DNA of 44,376 nucleotides from Olavius sp. associated proteobacterium Delta 1. GTDB taxonomy: Bacteria > Desulfobacterota > Desulfobacteria > Desulfobacterales > JAFDCJ01. Location: contig CACVKW010001173.1 of the NCBI GenBank assembly GCA_902749685.1, positions 1 to 44,376 on the forward strand, written 5' to 3'. The translations under genes were made by a program, and so were the position numbers. Positions 1 through 9,460 of the stretch are shown here, piece after piece (within the stretch, counting starts at the first letter, position 1; each line of letters opens with the position of its first letter). The notes beneath the pieces were generated by a model. The model was not told where the DNA came from. It did no database searches and was given only the letters and a program-made list of their open reading frames with translations.

Positions 1-519
1 AAACAAATTGCCTGGATTTGCATCTTCTGATTCTGAAGCCAATCCCAATAATGACCAAAACCATCCATCTTCTAACCCAGTGCCTCTTTTAACCAACAAA
101 GCGCTCTGATAAGAGGAATTATAACTTTTTACCAAGACCTCCGCGCTGAGCGTAAAATCTGTGCCGCTTATTCGTAATGCAGTGTTATCTGCAATTTCGA
201 TATAGCTGCTCACCCCATCAAACTCATATGCGCTGCCCAAATTACCGAACCGATCCTCTGTCACCGTTGCCCCATTAACGACACCATGGTTTCCGTTGCC
301 GCTCTCATCATCGGCATTGCCGTTAAACGGATAATAAGCAACCAGACCCTGGCTCAAATCAGCGAAAGCCTGTGCAGAAAAGAAAAATATGGAGACCGAA
401 ACTAGAAAAAGAACTAGGGCCAATCGCCTGAATAGCTTAACCCTTGAAGGCAGAGCGGAACCGAGGATTGGTTTGTGGTTGTGCTGCGATCCGATGTCTG
501 AATGACTGTCTGAAGGCAT
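1..519 (-). CDS. LamG-domain secreted protein, N-terminal part (runs off the window)
   Basis: An open frame of 173 codons starts at ATG 519-517 behind a GAGAGGAAA ribosome binding site and continues past the left edge, so the C-terminus is not seen. The N-terminus has a basic stretch and then a hydrophobic segment at about residues 31-48 ending in AQAFA, a signal peptide or membrane anchor. After it comes LVAYYPFNGNADDESGNGNHG and a DRFGN...AYEFDG motif, the usual opening of a LamG/concanavalin-like jelly-roll domain. These domains typically bind carbohydrate or protein at the cell surface; the ligand is unknown. The same opening occurs in the gene at 42604-44016. It lies downstream of the rhodanese-like gene on the same strand and may belong to the same island. 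Confidence 0.85.
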   Translation of the reverse strand, partial: MPSDSHSDIGSQHNHKPILGSALPSRVKLFRRLALVLFLVSVSIFFFSAQAFADLSQGLVAYYPFNGNADDESGNGNHGVVNGATVTEDRFGNLGSAYEFDGVSSYIEIADNTALRISGTDFTLSAEVLVKSYNSSYQSALLVKRGTGLEDGWFWSLLGLASESEDANPGNLF

Positions 520-629
520 AATTTCCTCTCGATCTCTTATTAAAATCTATTAATGGTCTCTAACCCTTTTGTATTTTTGCGACTATCTTCCCGCGATCTC
601 TGTGACTGTGAGAGTCACAAATAAAACGA

Positions 630-1505
630 CTATTCTAAACTTTCGCTCCCACTTTTTTTGCCGCAGGGGCTGCATTCGTTTATGGTCTTAACCCTTTTCG
701 CCTGGGGCTTGCGGGAGAGCGCCAAATGCTCCAGAAACCGGCTGTACCCGCTCAGACCGCCTGCGAGATAAAACACAGGGCCCAGATTGGCTTTTGCGAT
801 AGTTTTCTCAATATGTTCATATCCCTTGCCATCCTGGTTGGTGATCAGAATGGCGGAGTTTGGATTCTTTTTAATTTCTCTCACCGAGGCGTTCAGGTCA
901 CTTGCTGAAAAATTTTGGATTGGCTGTTTCGCAGAAGCACCAATCTGCGGCAGATGAATCGCCGCGGGAATTAATTGCCTTGAAGTGCTGCTCCGGATCT
1001 CGGAGACATCGATCACGATGGTTTTTGTCAAATCTTTTTCCTGGTGGAAGATCCGGGAGGTGACCGTGCTGAATGCTTTTACTTCAAAAAGATTGCCTTC
1101 CAGCGGACCGTTGCGGTACCTCCAGGCGTTGAGGCCGCCGGTCAGGATGGAAGCCTTGAAGCCCTTTTGGTCGAGCTGCCGGCATTCCCGTTCAAGCAGC
1201 GAGCCGGCGAAGCCCTCGTTGACCAGGACGATCGGTCGGGATTTGAGAAAGGGCTGGGTCTTGACGGCATATAGCGGCATGTTCAGCGTGCCGGGTATTC
1301 TGAGGGTTCCGAAGGCTTTCCGATTGCGTACGTCGATGAGAAAAATCCGGTTCTTGCGGTGTTGGCGTATGGCGGAATCCGCCGAGACGGCAAGAGACGG
1401 ATCATGCCGCTTGAGTTGTTGCCCGGCTGATATGGCTGCAGAGCTCAGGCAGAAAAAAGCTATGATCGTTATGATGGTCGACATTTTCAGTTGATTCATG
1501 GTCAT
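630..1505 (-). CDS. Secreted tandem rhodanese-fold protein lacking catalytic cysteines (block A)
   Basis: The 291-residue product has an N-terminal signal peptide (hydrophobic residues about 9-27, ending SAAISAG). Two rhodanese-like domains follow. The first (about 40-140) has LIDVRNRKAF, RIPGTLNMPL and a GGLNAW ending; the second (about 160-262) has VIDVSEIRSS and AGGLSGY. Rhodaneses carry a catalytic Cys in the loop after the central strand; here the loops read VLVNEGF and ILITNQDGKG, so both domains appear inactive for sulfur transfer. The C-terminus has a CSPCGKK motif that could bind metal or be redox-active. The start may be this ATG or the one two codons later. It is the last gene of block A, downstream of the giant repeat gene, and has a paralogue at 10825. 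A binding or scaffold role in the envelope is inference. Confidence 0.85.
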   Translation of the reverse strand: MTMNQLKMSTIITIIAFFCLSSAAISAGQQLKRHDPSLAVSADSAIRQHRKNRIFLIDVRNRKAFGTLRIPGTLNMPLYAVKTQPFLKSRPIVLVNEGFAGSLLERECRQLDQKGFKASILTGGLNAWRYRNGPLEGNLFEVKAFSTVTSRIFHQEKDLTKTIVIDVSEIRSSTSRQLIPAAIHLPQIGASAKQPIQNFSASDLNASVREIKKNPNSAILITNQDGKGYEHIEKTIAKANLGPVFYLAGGLSGYSRFLEHLALSRKPQAKRVKTINECSPCGKKSGSESLE

Positions 1506-1512
1506 ATTTAAT

Positions 1513-1640
1513 TCTTTAATTTCTCGCCCGATTCGCTCGCACAGAGAGCCCGGAGAGAAAACTAAAAGTTCATTAAAACCCTGCCGTGCAGAATTCCCTC
1601 CGTGGCCTCTGCGGCTGCGAGAGATAATATTTCAACTTTC
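1513..1640. repeat. Degenerate inverted-repeat intergenic element
   Basis: Between the rhodanese-like and giant genes, a left arm with TCTCGC...GCACAGAG and a right arm with CTCTGCGGCTGCGAGA are imperfect reverse complements. The left arm includes CCGATTCGCTCGC, which resembles the reverse complement of the GAGCGAAGCGAA core seen at 14604 and 34170. It looks like a member of a dispersed hairpin repeat family. Confidence 0.4.
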
Positions 1641-1657
1641 CCGGCGCCAGTGCGAAA

Positions 1658-4600
1658 TCATTGATCAAGATCGATTTCCACAGCGTTTTCTATACCTGAC
1701 AAAATATCCACGGATTCACTCCAGACCTGGTCGCCGTTTTCATCCACTCTGAACTTATAAGTTCGATTGGGTAGCAAAAATTCAGCCGCCCCCAAACCAT
1801 CCGTATCCTCATACCAATTCAGGTAGGCGCCGGAACCGGTGTAAAGATAGACTCGCGCGCCCGCCAGATCGACGCCAGAGCGCTGCGCGTGAATCCGGGC
1901 CAATCCGTGTTCGAGGGTCACGGTCGTGTTGGTCGACTGGAACACGTCGGACCAGAACTGGTAGCCCAGGTAGTCGGCCCGGACCGTGTACGGCTGATCC
2001 GGCAGGCTGAACACCACCTGTCCGTCGGCGTCGGTAATCTGGTTTTGACTCATGTAGGCCCCGGAAGCGGTAAAGAGGTAGACCGGCACCCCTGCCAAAC
2101 GTTCGCGTGTCTGATACAGGCTCTCCACGGTGATGGTGATATCCTGGTGAAATATGATAAACTGATCCGCCAGCGTGTCCGGAACGGTGTAGACAGCGGT
2201 CCAGAACTGGTATCCCAGGTGATCCACGCGGTATTTATAATTACCGTCGGCCAGATTGAAGACAATTTGACCCCCGGCGTCCGTAGTGCCGGACATGCCT
2301 AGATAGGCGCCGGCCTCGCTGAACACATAACAGCGAGCACCGGCAAGGGGGTCGATGGTGTTTTCCATTACCGTCAGAGCGAATGCGCCGCCGCCCGTGG
2401 AAATATCCACGGCATTGGTCTGATCCGCCGCCAGAACGATCTCGTCCGTCCAGTACTGGCTGCCCTGGTAATCGGCGCGGAACTTGTAGGGTCCGACCGG
2501 AAGCCGGAAGCCGGCCTGACCGTATGCATCGGTGGCCTGGTTCAGGTTCAGATAAGTGCCCGCACCGGTATAGACATAGACAGTTGTGCCCGGCAGCGCC
2601 TGGCCGGCGCCGGTCACCGTGACCAGGGCATCGGCCATGGGAATATCCACCGTTGTATCCTGCTGGATAAACGCCGGCGACCAGAACTGCTGATTCCTAT
2701 AATCCGCCCGGACCTTGTAGGCCTGATCCGGTAAGTTAAAGGTCACCTGGCCGTCGGCATCGGTGGCCGGATTCAAATTCAGATAAAAACCCGCGGCTGT
2801 GAAGAGATACAGCGGAACATCCGCCAAAGGCGCTGTCACACCCTGGAACACACTGCTTGCCGTAAGGGTTACAGCCTGATGCGAAATGGTAAATGTCTCA
2901 GAAAGACTATCGGGCACATCATAAACACCGCTCCAGAACTGGTAGCCGAGGTGATCCACCCGGAACTGGTAGCGGCCGTCCGCCAGATCAAATGACACCT
3001 GGCCCTCGCTGCTGGTTACGGCGTTCAAATTCAAATAAGATCCGGCCTCGTTGAACACATAGCAGCTCACCCCGACCAGGGGACTATCGAGTCCTTTTTG
3101 CACCGTAAAGATGAAGGGTCCACCGCCGGTGGAAATTTCAACGGGATTGACCTGATCGGCCTGGAGTATTTCCGCCTCCGTCCAGTACTCGCTGCTCTGA
3201 TAATCGGCCCGGAACTTATACGACCCGGCAGGCAGGCGGAACCCGGCCTGACCGGCGAAATCAGTGGTATGATTCAAATTCAGATAGGCGCCTGATGCCG
3301 TGTAGACATAGACCGGTACACCCTCAAGGGTCTGACCGCCGCCGGTCACCGTGATCCGTGCATCTGCCAGGGGGATATCCACCTGGGTGTCCTGCTGAAT
3401 GAAGTCTGATGACCAGTACTCTTGATCCATATAATCCGCCCGGACCTTGTAGGCCCGATCCGGCAGGTTAAAAACCACCTGGCCGTCGATATCTGTCGCC
3501 GTGTCCAGATTCATATAGGCGCCGGTTTCGGCGAAAAGATACACCGGAATGTTTTCAAGAGGCTCAGCAGTCTGGTCAAAAATACCGTTTACGGTCACCG
3601 TCACATCCTGGTGTGGAATAGTTAATATATCTTCCAGAGTGGCCGGCACATCGTAAAGCGGGCTCCAGAACTGATAGCCCAGATAATCGACCCGGATATT
3701 GTAATTGCCCTCTGCCAGGTCGAATGAAACCTCACCCTCGCTGCTGGTGGGGCCGAACATGCCGAAATAATCGCCGGCTTCACTGAATACATGGCAGTTA
3801 ACGCCAACCAGGGGATCATCCACCCCCTTGAATACCGTAAACGTAAACGATCCGCCGCCGGTGGAGATATCGACAGCGTTAACCTGACCTGCAGCCAGGA
3901 CGGTATCATTACTCCAGAATCGGCTGGCCTGATAGTCGGCCCGAAACTTGTAAGTGCTGGCCGACGGGAGCCGGAAAAGGACACTGCCGGCGGCATCGGT
4001 AATGCCGTTGAGGTTCAGGTAGGCATCTGCCGCAGTAAAGATAAACACCGGTAAGTCCGGCAGATAACTGCTGCCCCAGCCGACACTGACTTGGGCATCC
4101 GCCATGGAAATGTCCACCGCCGTATCCAGCCAGGTAAATGCCTGCGACCAAAACTGCTGGTTCAGATAGTCGGCCCGCACCTTGTAGGACTGCTGCGGCA
4201 GATGAAGAACGATTTCACCGTCCGGATCGGTCGGCGTGTTCAGATTCAAGTAAGCGCCTTCGGCGGTGAAAAGATAGACCGGTATATTCTGCAGCGGTTC
4301 GCTGATCTGGTCATAGACACCGCTGACGGTAATCGTCACATCCTGGTGCGCAATATCAAGATCGATATCCGTGTCCGCCGCAACCAGCGTATCTGTGCTC
4401 CAGAACCGGTAACCCAGGTAATCGGCCCGCACCCGGTAGGTTCCTTCCGGAAGATCGAATGCGACTTGCCCGGCAGCATCGGTGAGTTGATTGAGATTCA
4501 AATAGCTGCCGCTGGCATGGAACAGATAGACCCGGATATCCTGCAGCGGTGTCGTCTCATTTTCCTGGACGGTGGCTGTAAACCGGCCGCCACCGGCAAC

Positions 4601-7600
4601 TACTGCAAACTGGTTGGAGCCGCCCGTCTCGACGAAGCTGGTCCCGCTCCAGTAGCGGCTGCCCAGGATATCGGCCCGGAAGTTGTAGCTGAAGCCTGAA
4701 GGCAGGCTAAAGGAGACATCGCCGTTTGCGGCGGCCGTGCCATTCAATCCCAGGTAGGCACCGCTGTCGGAAAAAACATAGACTTTTACATTTTCAACCG
4801 GTCCGGCTGCCGCTGTCACCGTGACGGTCGTACTTTCTTCGGCGATCACCATGGCCACCGCAAAGGTCCCGGGAAGGATGACGGGGTCCGACCAGAATTG
4901 GCGGCTGAGATAGTCGGCACGGAACTTATAGCTGCCCGCGCTGAAATCAGCGGGATTGAACCGTGCCATGCCGTCGGTGTCCGTCAGCAGATTGATGCCG
5001 GTATAGGAATCGGAATCGGTAAAGGCGTAAATTCGCACCCCGGCCAGCGGCGTGCCGCCGCTAGTGGTAAGCGCGACGGAGATAGTATCCGGCTCCGCTG
5101 CCTGTCTAATATAAAAGGCCGCGGTTTCCATCCAGTCGCCGGAAAGTCCCTGATCGTCTTCAGCCTGCACGCGCCAGTAGTAGCGGTGATTGTCATCCAG
5201 ATCCGCCGGCACGGTCCATTGGGGCGCGCTGCTTTGACCGTCATAGGCAAGATCGGTCATTTCCGCATCCCGGTATATCTCGAAATAATAGGTCAAACCG
5301 TCTTGGTCCGGATCCATCCCGCCGCCGACGGAAAGAGTCGGGGTCAGCGTCGTCACCCAGGCCAGGTGGCCCGGATTCTTCAAAATTAGCTGATCCGGCG
5401 TGTCGTTGGCTGTATTAACAAAGAAATTGCCGGCTGCCCAAGGGCCATCGGTCGTGCCGTCACTGGCCTTGACCCGAAAGTGGTACCGGGTATTGTCGGC
5501 CAGATCCGGCACCGGCCAGGAAGTCGTACTGTCGCCTTCGGCCGCCTGGCCGGAGACCTGTCTGCCAGGACTGTCAAAGGTTGGCAGGGTATCGATTTCA
5601 AAATAATAGGTCAGGGTATCGCCGTCATCATCGGTTGCGTTAACCACCACGAGATCAAGGGTCTGAGTCTGCGACTCGCTGCCGGGCAAAGGCCATGAAA
5701 TGGTTGGCGCACTCGGTGCATGATTGGCGATATTGGTGTGAAACAGGACCGGGGAAGATTCCGTCTGGGCCCCGTGTTCATCCGCAACAACCACCCGCCA
5801 GTAGTAATCGACATCATCGGCCAATGCGGGGTCCACCGTCCAGGAGACCAGGCTGTCCGCCCCCACCGCAATCCCTGAAGCCGAGGCAACCAGAGTGGTC
5901 ATGGCGCTGTCGGCGTACACCTCGAATGCATAAGCGAGCGCGTCATTGTCAGGATCCTGGCTACCGGAAACCTCGAGCACCGGTGTAAGGCTTGCCACCT
6001 CTGCGCCGTCTTCCGGCCGGCTGATCTGAAGCAGCAAAGGTGCATCATTTAGCGTGTTCACAAAAATGGAGCCATAGGCCCAGAGGCTGTAGGCCGCCCC
6101 GTCAAAGGCCCGCGCCCGCCAGACATAGCCGGTGTTGTCTAACAGTTCCAGCGGTACGGTCCAGGTGGTGAAGTTGGGTCCTTCGGCAACATTGGTTTCA
6201 GAAACGACCGTATCGGTCAGGGTGTCATCTGCAAAGATTTCGAATTCGTAGGTGAGGGTATCGCCGTCCGGATCGGTACTGTTTTCAATGACCAGCTCCG
6301 GCGCAAGACTGCTCAGCTCGCCTCCCTGCGGGGGCGACTGGAGCATGGGCACGCTCGGTGGCGTATCTTCCCGGTCCGGATCGGTGCCGAGCAGATATTC
6401 CAGAAAATCAGGTATCCCGTCTTCATCATAATCGCCGCCGCCGTCACGGTCCAGGGAGCCAAAATGCTGCATCTCCCAATCATCGTTCATGCCGTCGCCG
6501 TCCGTATCACCCTGTGGATAAATGCTCAGAACGGTTCGTTGGAAATCTTCGAGGGCGCCGTCCGAAGCGCTGAAGGTGATACTATAGGTGCCGGCCTGTC
6601 CGATTGAAGGTAACCAGGCAAATATGCCGCTGCCGTCTCCCTGATCGGTTAGAGCAGCACCGACCGGCATGGAAACGGCCGCAAGAGCAGGAACGGTTCC
6701 ATTAGGATCGGACGCTTCCACTAGAAAGGAAATCTGGTCTTCTTCCACCCCCGTGCGGTCCGGGATAAAGGCCATCACCGGCGGCTGCGGCATATTACCC
6801 GGGTCATCATAGGTGATCGTGTAGGATGCCGTGGAATCGACATCGAACAGATTGACATAATAATTCCAGCCGTCAGCCGGATTGGCTTTGCGGGATTTGG
6901 ACAGCCAGGCGTTGGCCGCCTTGATCTGTTTACCGTCAGAGCGCGCCACCGCTTTGAGCAACTGACCGCCGCCTTGCGGATCGGGCAGTTTTAGATAAAC
7001 AAATCCCGCAGTCGGTGGCGCCGAGAGCGTGTATAAACGTTCCGTACCGGAGGACCCTTGCAGCGCAAGCGAAGCAGAAGCAGAGATATCGCTGACATCC
7101 GAATCCTGGCCTTCTGATTCAAAGAGTTTGACACCGGCACCGTATTTTGCCAGATAATCCCGGATACTATCCCGGCCTGCAAGATCCGCTACCACATCCC
7201 GCACCAGAAAATGAGTATTGACGTTTTCCAGTTTGATCAAGGAGGTGAGCTCGCCGCCAAGCTCGTCTGAGTGAGAGATGGCGGCGCCGAAGGATACGAA
7301 TTCTCCCGACAGGGTGCAGGTCATAATCCAGCGAACAAGAGCCGAGGAATCCGGCGCAATATCTCCCAATTCCGCCAGCAGGCTGTTTGTTGCAGACCGG
7401 CCGTTGACTTCGCTGCCTTCAATGGCAAACCCGATCAACAGGTCCTGCTCGTTTTCCACAATTTTGGGCTGGGCGGATTCGATTTTAAGATTGCGTGCCG
7501 CCCCGGCCCCGATATTTTTAACCCGCAGCCCCAGGGAAAAGGGAACCGGCGGTTCGGTATCGACGGTAAACGCGTCATCACCGTAAACCTCGGTCGGAAT

Positions 7601-8161
7601 AAAATAATCAAGCGCCAGCTCCGGCATCGGCTTGACGTAGATATAATCCGGGGTCACCTCGGTGACGTTCTCCTCGCCGCCGATATCATAGGTCAGGGTC
7701 GCGCCGACATAATATAGCTTGCCCTGGGCACGCGCATCAGCCGCTCCGGGTACGGGAATAATCAGCCAATGGATGTCGGCCGAAGTCGAGGGGTCGATCA
7801 TACCCTGGCCGTCGACGTCGCTTATATTTTCCATCGAATCGACGCTGATAAAAAACCGGGCGCCCGTAGCATCCGGATCAACATTCGGATCAAAGCTGGC
7901 GATAACCGGGTTGCCGTCCTCATCCGCAAAATTCACCTCGATCTGCACATGATCCAGGGTGATATTGGAAAGGCCGTTGTTGACCCGCATATGGGCATCG
8001 AAGGCCTGGCGCTCCAAGGTCAATTCCTGTTTAATCTCAATTTTAACCTCGGCGCACAGGGAATCAGCCGCCTGGGATAAACGCGGTAAAAGCAGCATCA
8101 AGCTGAAAGCCGGCAGTAAAAGGAAACGGAACGGATTTGTTTTTAATGCATTTGGTTTCAT
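1658..8161 (-). CDS. Giant secreted repeat protein (2167 aa): Ig-like, calcium-loop, Fn3-like and 14 C-terminal repeats
   Basis: Probable surface or extracellular protein. Residues 1-32 form a signal peptide. Residues about 33-400 form a beta-rich module opening KIEIKQELTLERQAFDAHMR. About 460-548 resembles a putative Ig/cadherin-like domain. About 550-597 has calcium-type loops (DTDGDGMNDD, DYDEDGIPD, GTDPD) as in thrombospondin type-3 or dockerin-like linkers. About 600-1015 holds four Fn3-like units with DPDGDTLTY-type motifs. From about 1020 to the end are 14 repeats of roughly 78-85 residues, each with VYxFT, GAYLNLN, TDxxGQVxFxLP and YKxRADYxxxQFWS; they resemble CnaB or carboxypeptidase-regulatory-like beta sandwiches. 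Repeats 3-14 form four copies of a three-repeat supermodule. No LPXTG or other sorting signal is visible. It lies 41 bases after the transglutaminase-like gene. Adhesin or matrix function is inference. Confidence 0.9.
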   Translation of the reverse strand: MKPNALKTNPFRFLLLPAFSLMLLLPRLSQAADSLCAEVKIEIKQELTLERQAFDAHMRVNNGLSNITLDHVQIEVNFADEDGNPVIASFDPNVDPDATGARFFISVDSMENISDVDGQGMIDPSTSADIHWLIIPVPGAADARAQGKLYYVGATLTYDIGGEENVTEVTPDYIYVKPMPELALDYFIPTEVYGDDAFTVDTEPPVPFSLGLRVKNIGAGAARNLKIESAQPKIVENEQDLLIGFAIEGSEVNGRSATNSLLAELGDIAPDSSALVRWIMTCTLSGEFVSFGAAISHSDELGGELTSLIKLENVNTHFLVRDVVADLAGRDSIRDYLAKYGAGVKLFESEGQDSDVSDISASASLALQGSSGTERLYTLSAPPTAGFVYLKLPDPQGGGQLLKAVARSDGKQIKAANAWLSKSRKANPADGWNYYVNLFDVDSTASYTITYDDPGNMPQPPVMAFIPDRTGVEEDQISFLVEASDPNGTVPALAAVSMPVGAALTDQGDGSGIFAWLPSIGQAGTYSITFSASDGALEDFQRTVLSIYPQGDTDGDGMNDDWEMQHFGSLDRDGGGDYDEDGIPDFLEYLLGTDPDREDTPPSVPMLQSPPQGGELSSLAPELVIENSTDPDGDTLTYEFEIFADDTLTDTVVSETNVAEGPNFTTWTVPLELLDNTGYVWRARAFDGAAYSLWAYGSIFVNTLNDAPLLLQISRPEDGAEVASLTPVLEVSGSQDPDNDALAYAFEVYADSAMTTLVASASGIAVGADSLVSWTVDPALADDVDYYWRVVVADEHGAQTESSPVLFHTNIANHAPSAPTISWPLPGSESQTQTLDLVVVNATDDDGDTLTYYFEIDTLPTFDSPGRQVSGQAAEGDSTTSWPVPDLADNTRYHFRVKASDGTTDGPWAAGNFFVNTANDTPDQLILKNPGHLAWVTTLTPTLSVGGGMDPDQDGLTYYFEIYRDAEMTDLAYDGQSSAPQWTVPADLDDNHRYYWRVQAEDDQGLSGDWMETAAFYIRQAAEPDTISVALTTSGGTPLAGVRIYAFTDSDSYTGINLLTDTDGMARFNPADFSAGSYKFRADYLSRQFWSDPVILPGTFAVAMVIAEESTTVTVTAAAGPVENVKVYVFSDSGAYLGLNGTAAANGDVSFSLPSGFSYNFRADILGSRYWSGTSFVETGGSNQFAVVAGGGRFTATVQENETTPLQDIRVYLFHASGSYLNLNQLTDAAGQVAFDLPEGTYRVRADYLGYRFWSTDTLVAADTDIDLDIAHQDVTITVSGVYDQISEPLQNIPVYLFTAEGAYLNLNTPTDPDGEIVLHLPQQSYKVRADYLNQQFWSQAFTWLDTAVDISMADAQVSVGWGSSYLPDLPVFIFTAADAYLNLNGITDAAGSVLFRLPSASTYKFRADYQASRFWSNDTVLAAGQVNAVDISTGGGSFTFTVFKGVDDPLVGVNCHVFSEAGDYFGMFGPTSSEGEVSFDLAEGNYNIRVDYLGYQFWSPLYDVPATLEDILTIPHQDVTVTVNGIFDQTAEPLENIPVYLFAETGAYMNLDTATDIDGQVVFNLPDRAYKVRADYMDQEYWSSDFIQQDTQVDIPLADARITVTGGGQTLEGVPVYVYTASGAYLNLNHTTDFAGQAGFRLPAGSYKFRADYQSSEYWTEAEILQADQVNPVEISTGGGPFIFTVQKGLDSPLVGVSCYVFNEAGSYLNLNAVTSSEGQVSFDLADGRYQFRVDHLGYQFWSGVYDVPDSLSETFTISHQAVTLTASSVFQGVTAPLADVPLYLFTAAGFYLNLNPATDADGQVTFNLPDQAYKVRADYRNQQFWSPAFIQQDTTVDIPMADALVTVTGAGQALPGTTVYVYTGAGTYLNLNQATDAYGQAGFRLPVGPYKFRADYQGSQYWTDEIVLAADQTNAVDISTGGGAFALTVMENTIDPLAGARCYVFSEAGAYLGMSGTTDAGGQIVFNLADGNYKYRVDHLGYQFWTAVYTVPDTLADQFIIFHQDITITVESLYQTRERLAGVPVYLFTASGAYMSQNQITDADGQVVFSLPDQPYTVRADYLGYQFWSDVFQSTNTTVTLEHGLARIHAQRSGVDLAGARVYLYTGSGAYLNWYEDTDGLGAAEFLLPNRTYKFRVDENGDQVWSESVDILSGIENAVEIDLDQ

Positions 8162-8202
8162 ACTTTGTTTTCCCGTTTTATTGATTCGATGGAATTTAAG
8201 GG

Positions 8203-9156
8203 TTAACTATTCATCCTGGCTTTTAATCCACGGCCTTCTATGCGAAACCGATTAAACCGCCCTTCCGGTTGATCCGGTGAGGCCGCAATGATCCGCATCA
8301 CGATAAAATCCTGGCCATCTCTCATAAAGACATTGTTTTGAGGGTCAGCCGGATGCCAGCGCTCGTTATCATAATATTCGGCCCAATTATGGAAACCGGC
8401 GGGCTTTAAAATCAAATTTTGCGGTGCAATGTACCCGCCGATTCCCCGGGCCGGTATCCCGCCGGCACGGCACAAGGCCGTAAAGAGATACATGTACTCC
8501 GTGCAGTCTCCTCTTTTATTCAAATACGCATAAAGCGCGCCCCGGTCCTTTTTTAGATAGCCTCTGTGTTGCACATGCCCGCTCACCCATTTAAAGATAT
8601 TTGCGGCTGTCTCTTTTGGGGTGCCGGCCTTTAATATCCGGGCCGTCTGCTTCAAATCAGGGTGGTCCGACTCTATATATTTTTCCGGATCGAGCCAGTG
8701 CTGCAGATCACCGGAAGCTATCCGGTTGGGAGTTGGCGACATCAATAAATCGGCGGTAATGGATATTATCCGGTTTCCATAAGGCGGAAAGTCCTTGAGA
8801 TCGAATTCGAGCATTTGATTTCCCAGGTCATCGGTAAGGACATGGAAGGGATCGGAGGCATCTATTCGTTCGCAGAGCTGGGTTGGGGTTTGCTTTGCAG
8901 GAGCCCAGGTACGGAATACGCCTTTTTCAATGAGTTGGCTGGTGGTGTTTTGGATGGTAAAGCTATAACGTATTTGGCGGGCAATTTCATATGCGGCTTT
9001 GGGCTTATCCGCCGTTTGAGCATCATTAAAGACACCGCTTCGGATCAGCCAGGCTGCCGCTAAGCACAAGGCAGCTATGACGCATACCGATAGCGTTTTT
9101 TTCAACGATGGTGAAATAAAAGAACGCGAATTCTGCATGCCCCCCCGTTTTGACAT
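8203..9156 (-). CDS. Membrane-anchored transglutaminase-like protein (block A)
   Basis: The ATG at 9156 is chosen because AAGAGG lies just upstream; a longer frame begins with TTG at 9192 without such a site. The 317-residue product has one hydrophobic segment (about 20-38), so the rest is probably periplasmic or outside. The transglutaminase core is intact: Cys218 in RGDCTEYM, His256 in FHNWAEYY and Asp271 in WHPADPQ form the expected Cys-His-Asp triad. Family members act as cysteine peptidases, amidases or crosslinking enzymes. It sits directly before the giant repeat gene, so that protein is a plausible substrate for cleavage or crosslinking; this is inference. A paralogue lies at 10845-11741 with the same triad. 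Confidence 0.88.
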   Translation of the reverse strand: MSKRGGMQNSRSFISPSLKKTLSVCVIAALCLAAAWLIRSGVFNDAQTADKPKAAYEIARQIRYSFTIQNTTSQLIEKGVFRTWAPAKQTPTQLCERIDASDPFHVLTDDLGNQMLEFDLKDFPPYGNRIISITADLLMSPTPNRIASGDLQHWLDPEKYIESDHPDLKQTARILKAGTPKETAANIFKWVSGHVQHRGYLKKDRGALYAYLNKRGDCTEYMYLFTALCRAGGIPARGIGGYIAPQNLILKPAGFHNWAEYYDNERWHPADPQNNVFMRDGQDFIVMRIIAASPDQPEGRFNRFRIEGRGLKARMNS

Positions 9157-9192
9157 ATTAGCCTCTTTTTCTGCTGATACACAAATCTTCAA

Positions 9193-9460
9193 GCAGTCTT
9201 AGAAAGTAAATAATGCAACGAACGCAGACTCACATGCTAGGAAAATTTTTGCCGAACAGTAGCAAACGAGAAAGCAAGGTTCAAGAGAAAAAACTCAAAG
9301 ATATCAATTACTTTCTTAATTTGACCTATTTAATTATTTGGCCGAAGTCGATAAATTCATCATATTGGATAATCTTTGTTCAGAAAAAAAGCTTTCCGCC
9401 AGACCCTTTTCTTCCCTGAAAAAATACCATCACCTCAAATTTATCCTACAAGGTTGTTTA
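9193..9460. other. Intergenic gap between block A and the block B stub
   Basis: About 270 bases with stop codons in all frames of interest. It contains AT-rich sequence that could hold the promoter of the block A transglutaminase-like gene, but no clear -35/-10 pair, hairpin or gene remnant was recognised. Confidence 0.4.

Noticed and set aside
1889..5606. Many plus-strand frames of 60-200 codons opposite the giant repeat gene, some with recurring IGPxLV...HRHI motifs
   Set aside because: They are antisense shadows produced by the repeated coding sequence of the giant gene; they lack ribosome binding sites and their apparent similarity mirrors the sense repeats.
8203..9156. LapG-type adhesin protease acting on a LapA-like adhesin
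   Set aside because: The idea of a transglutaminase-fold protease releasing a giant adhesin is attractive, but there is no LapD partner, no type I secretion gene and no retention-module motif in the giant protein, so the specific assignment is not supported.
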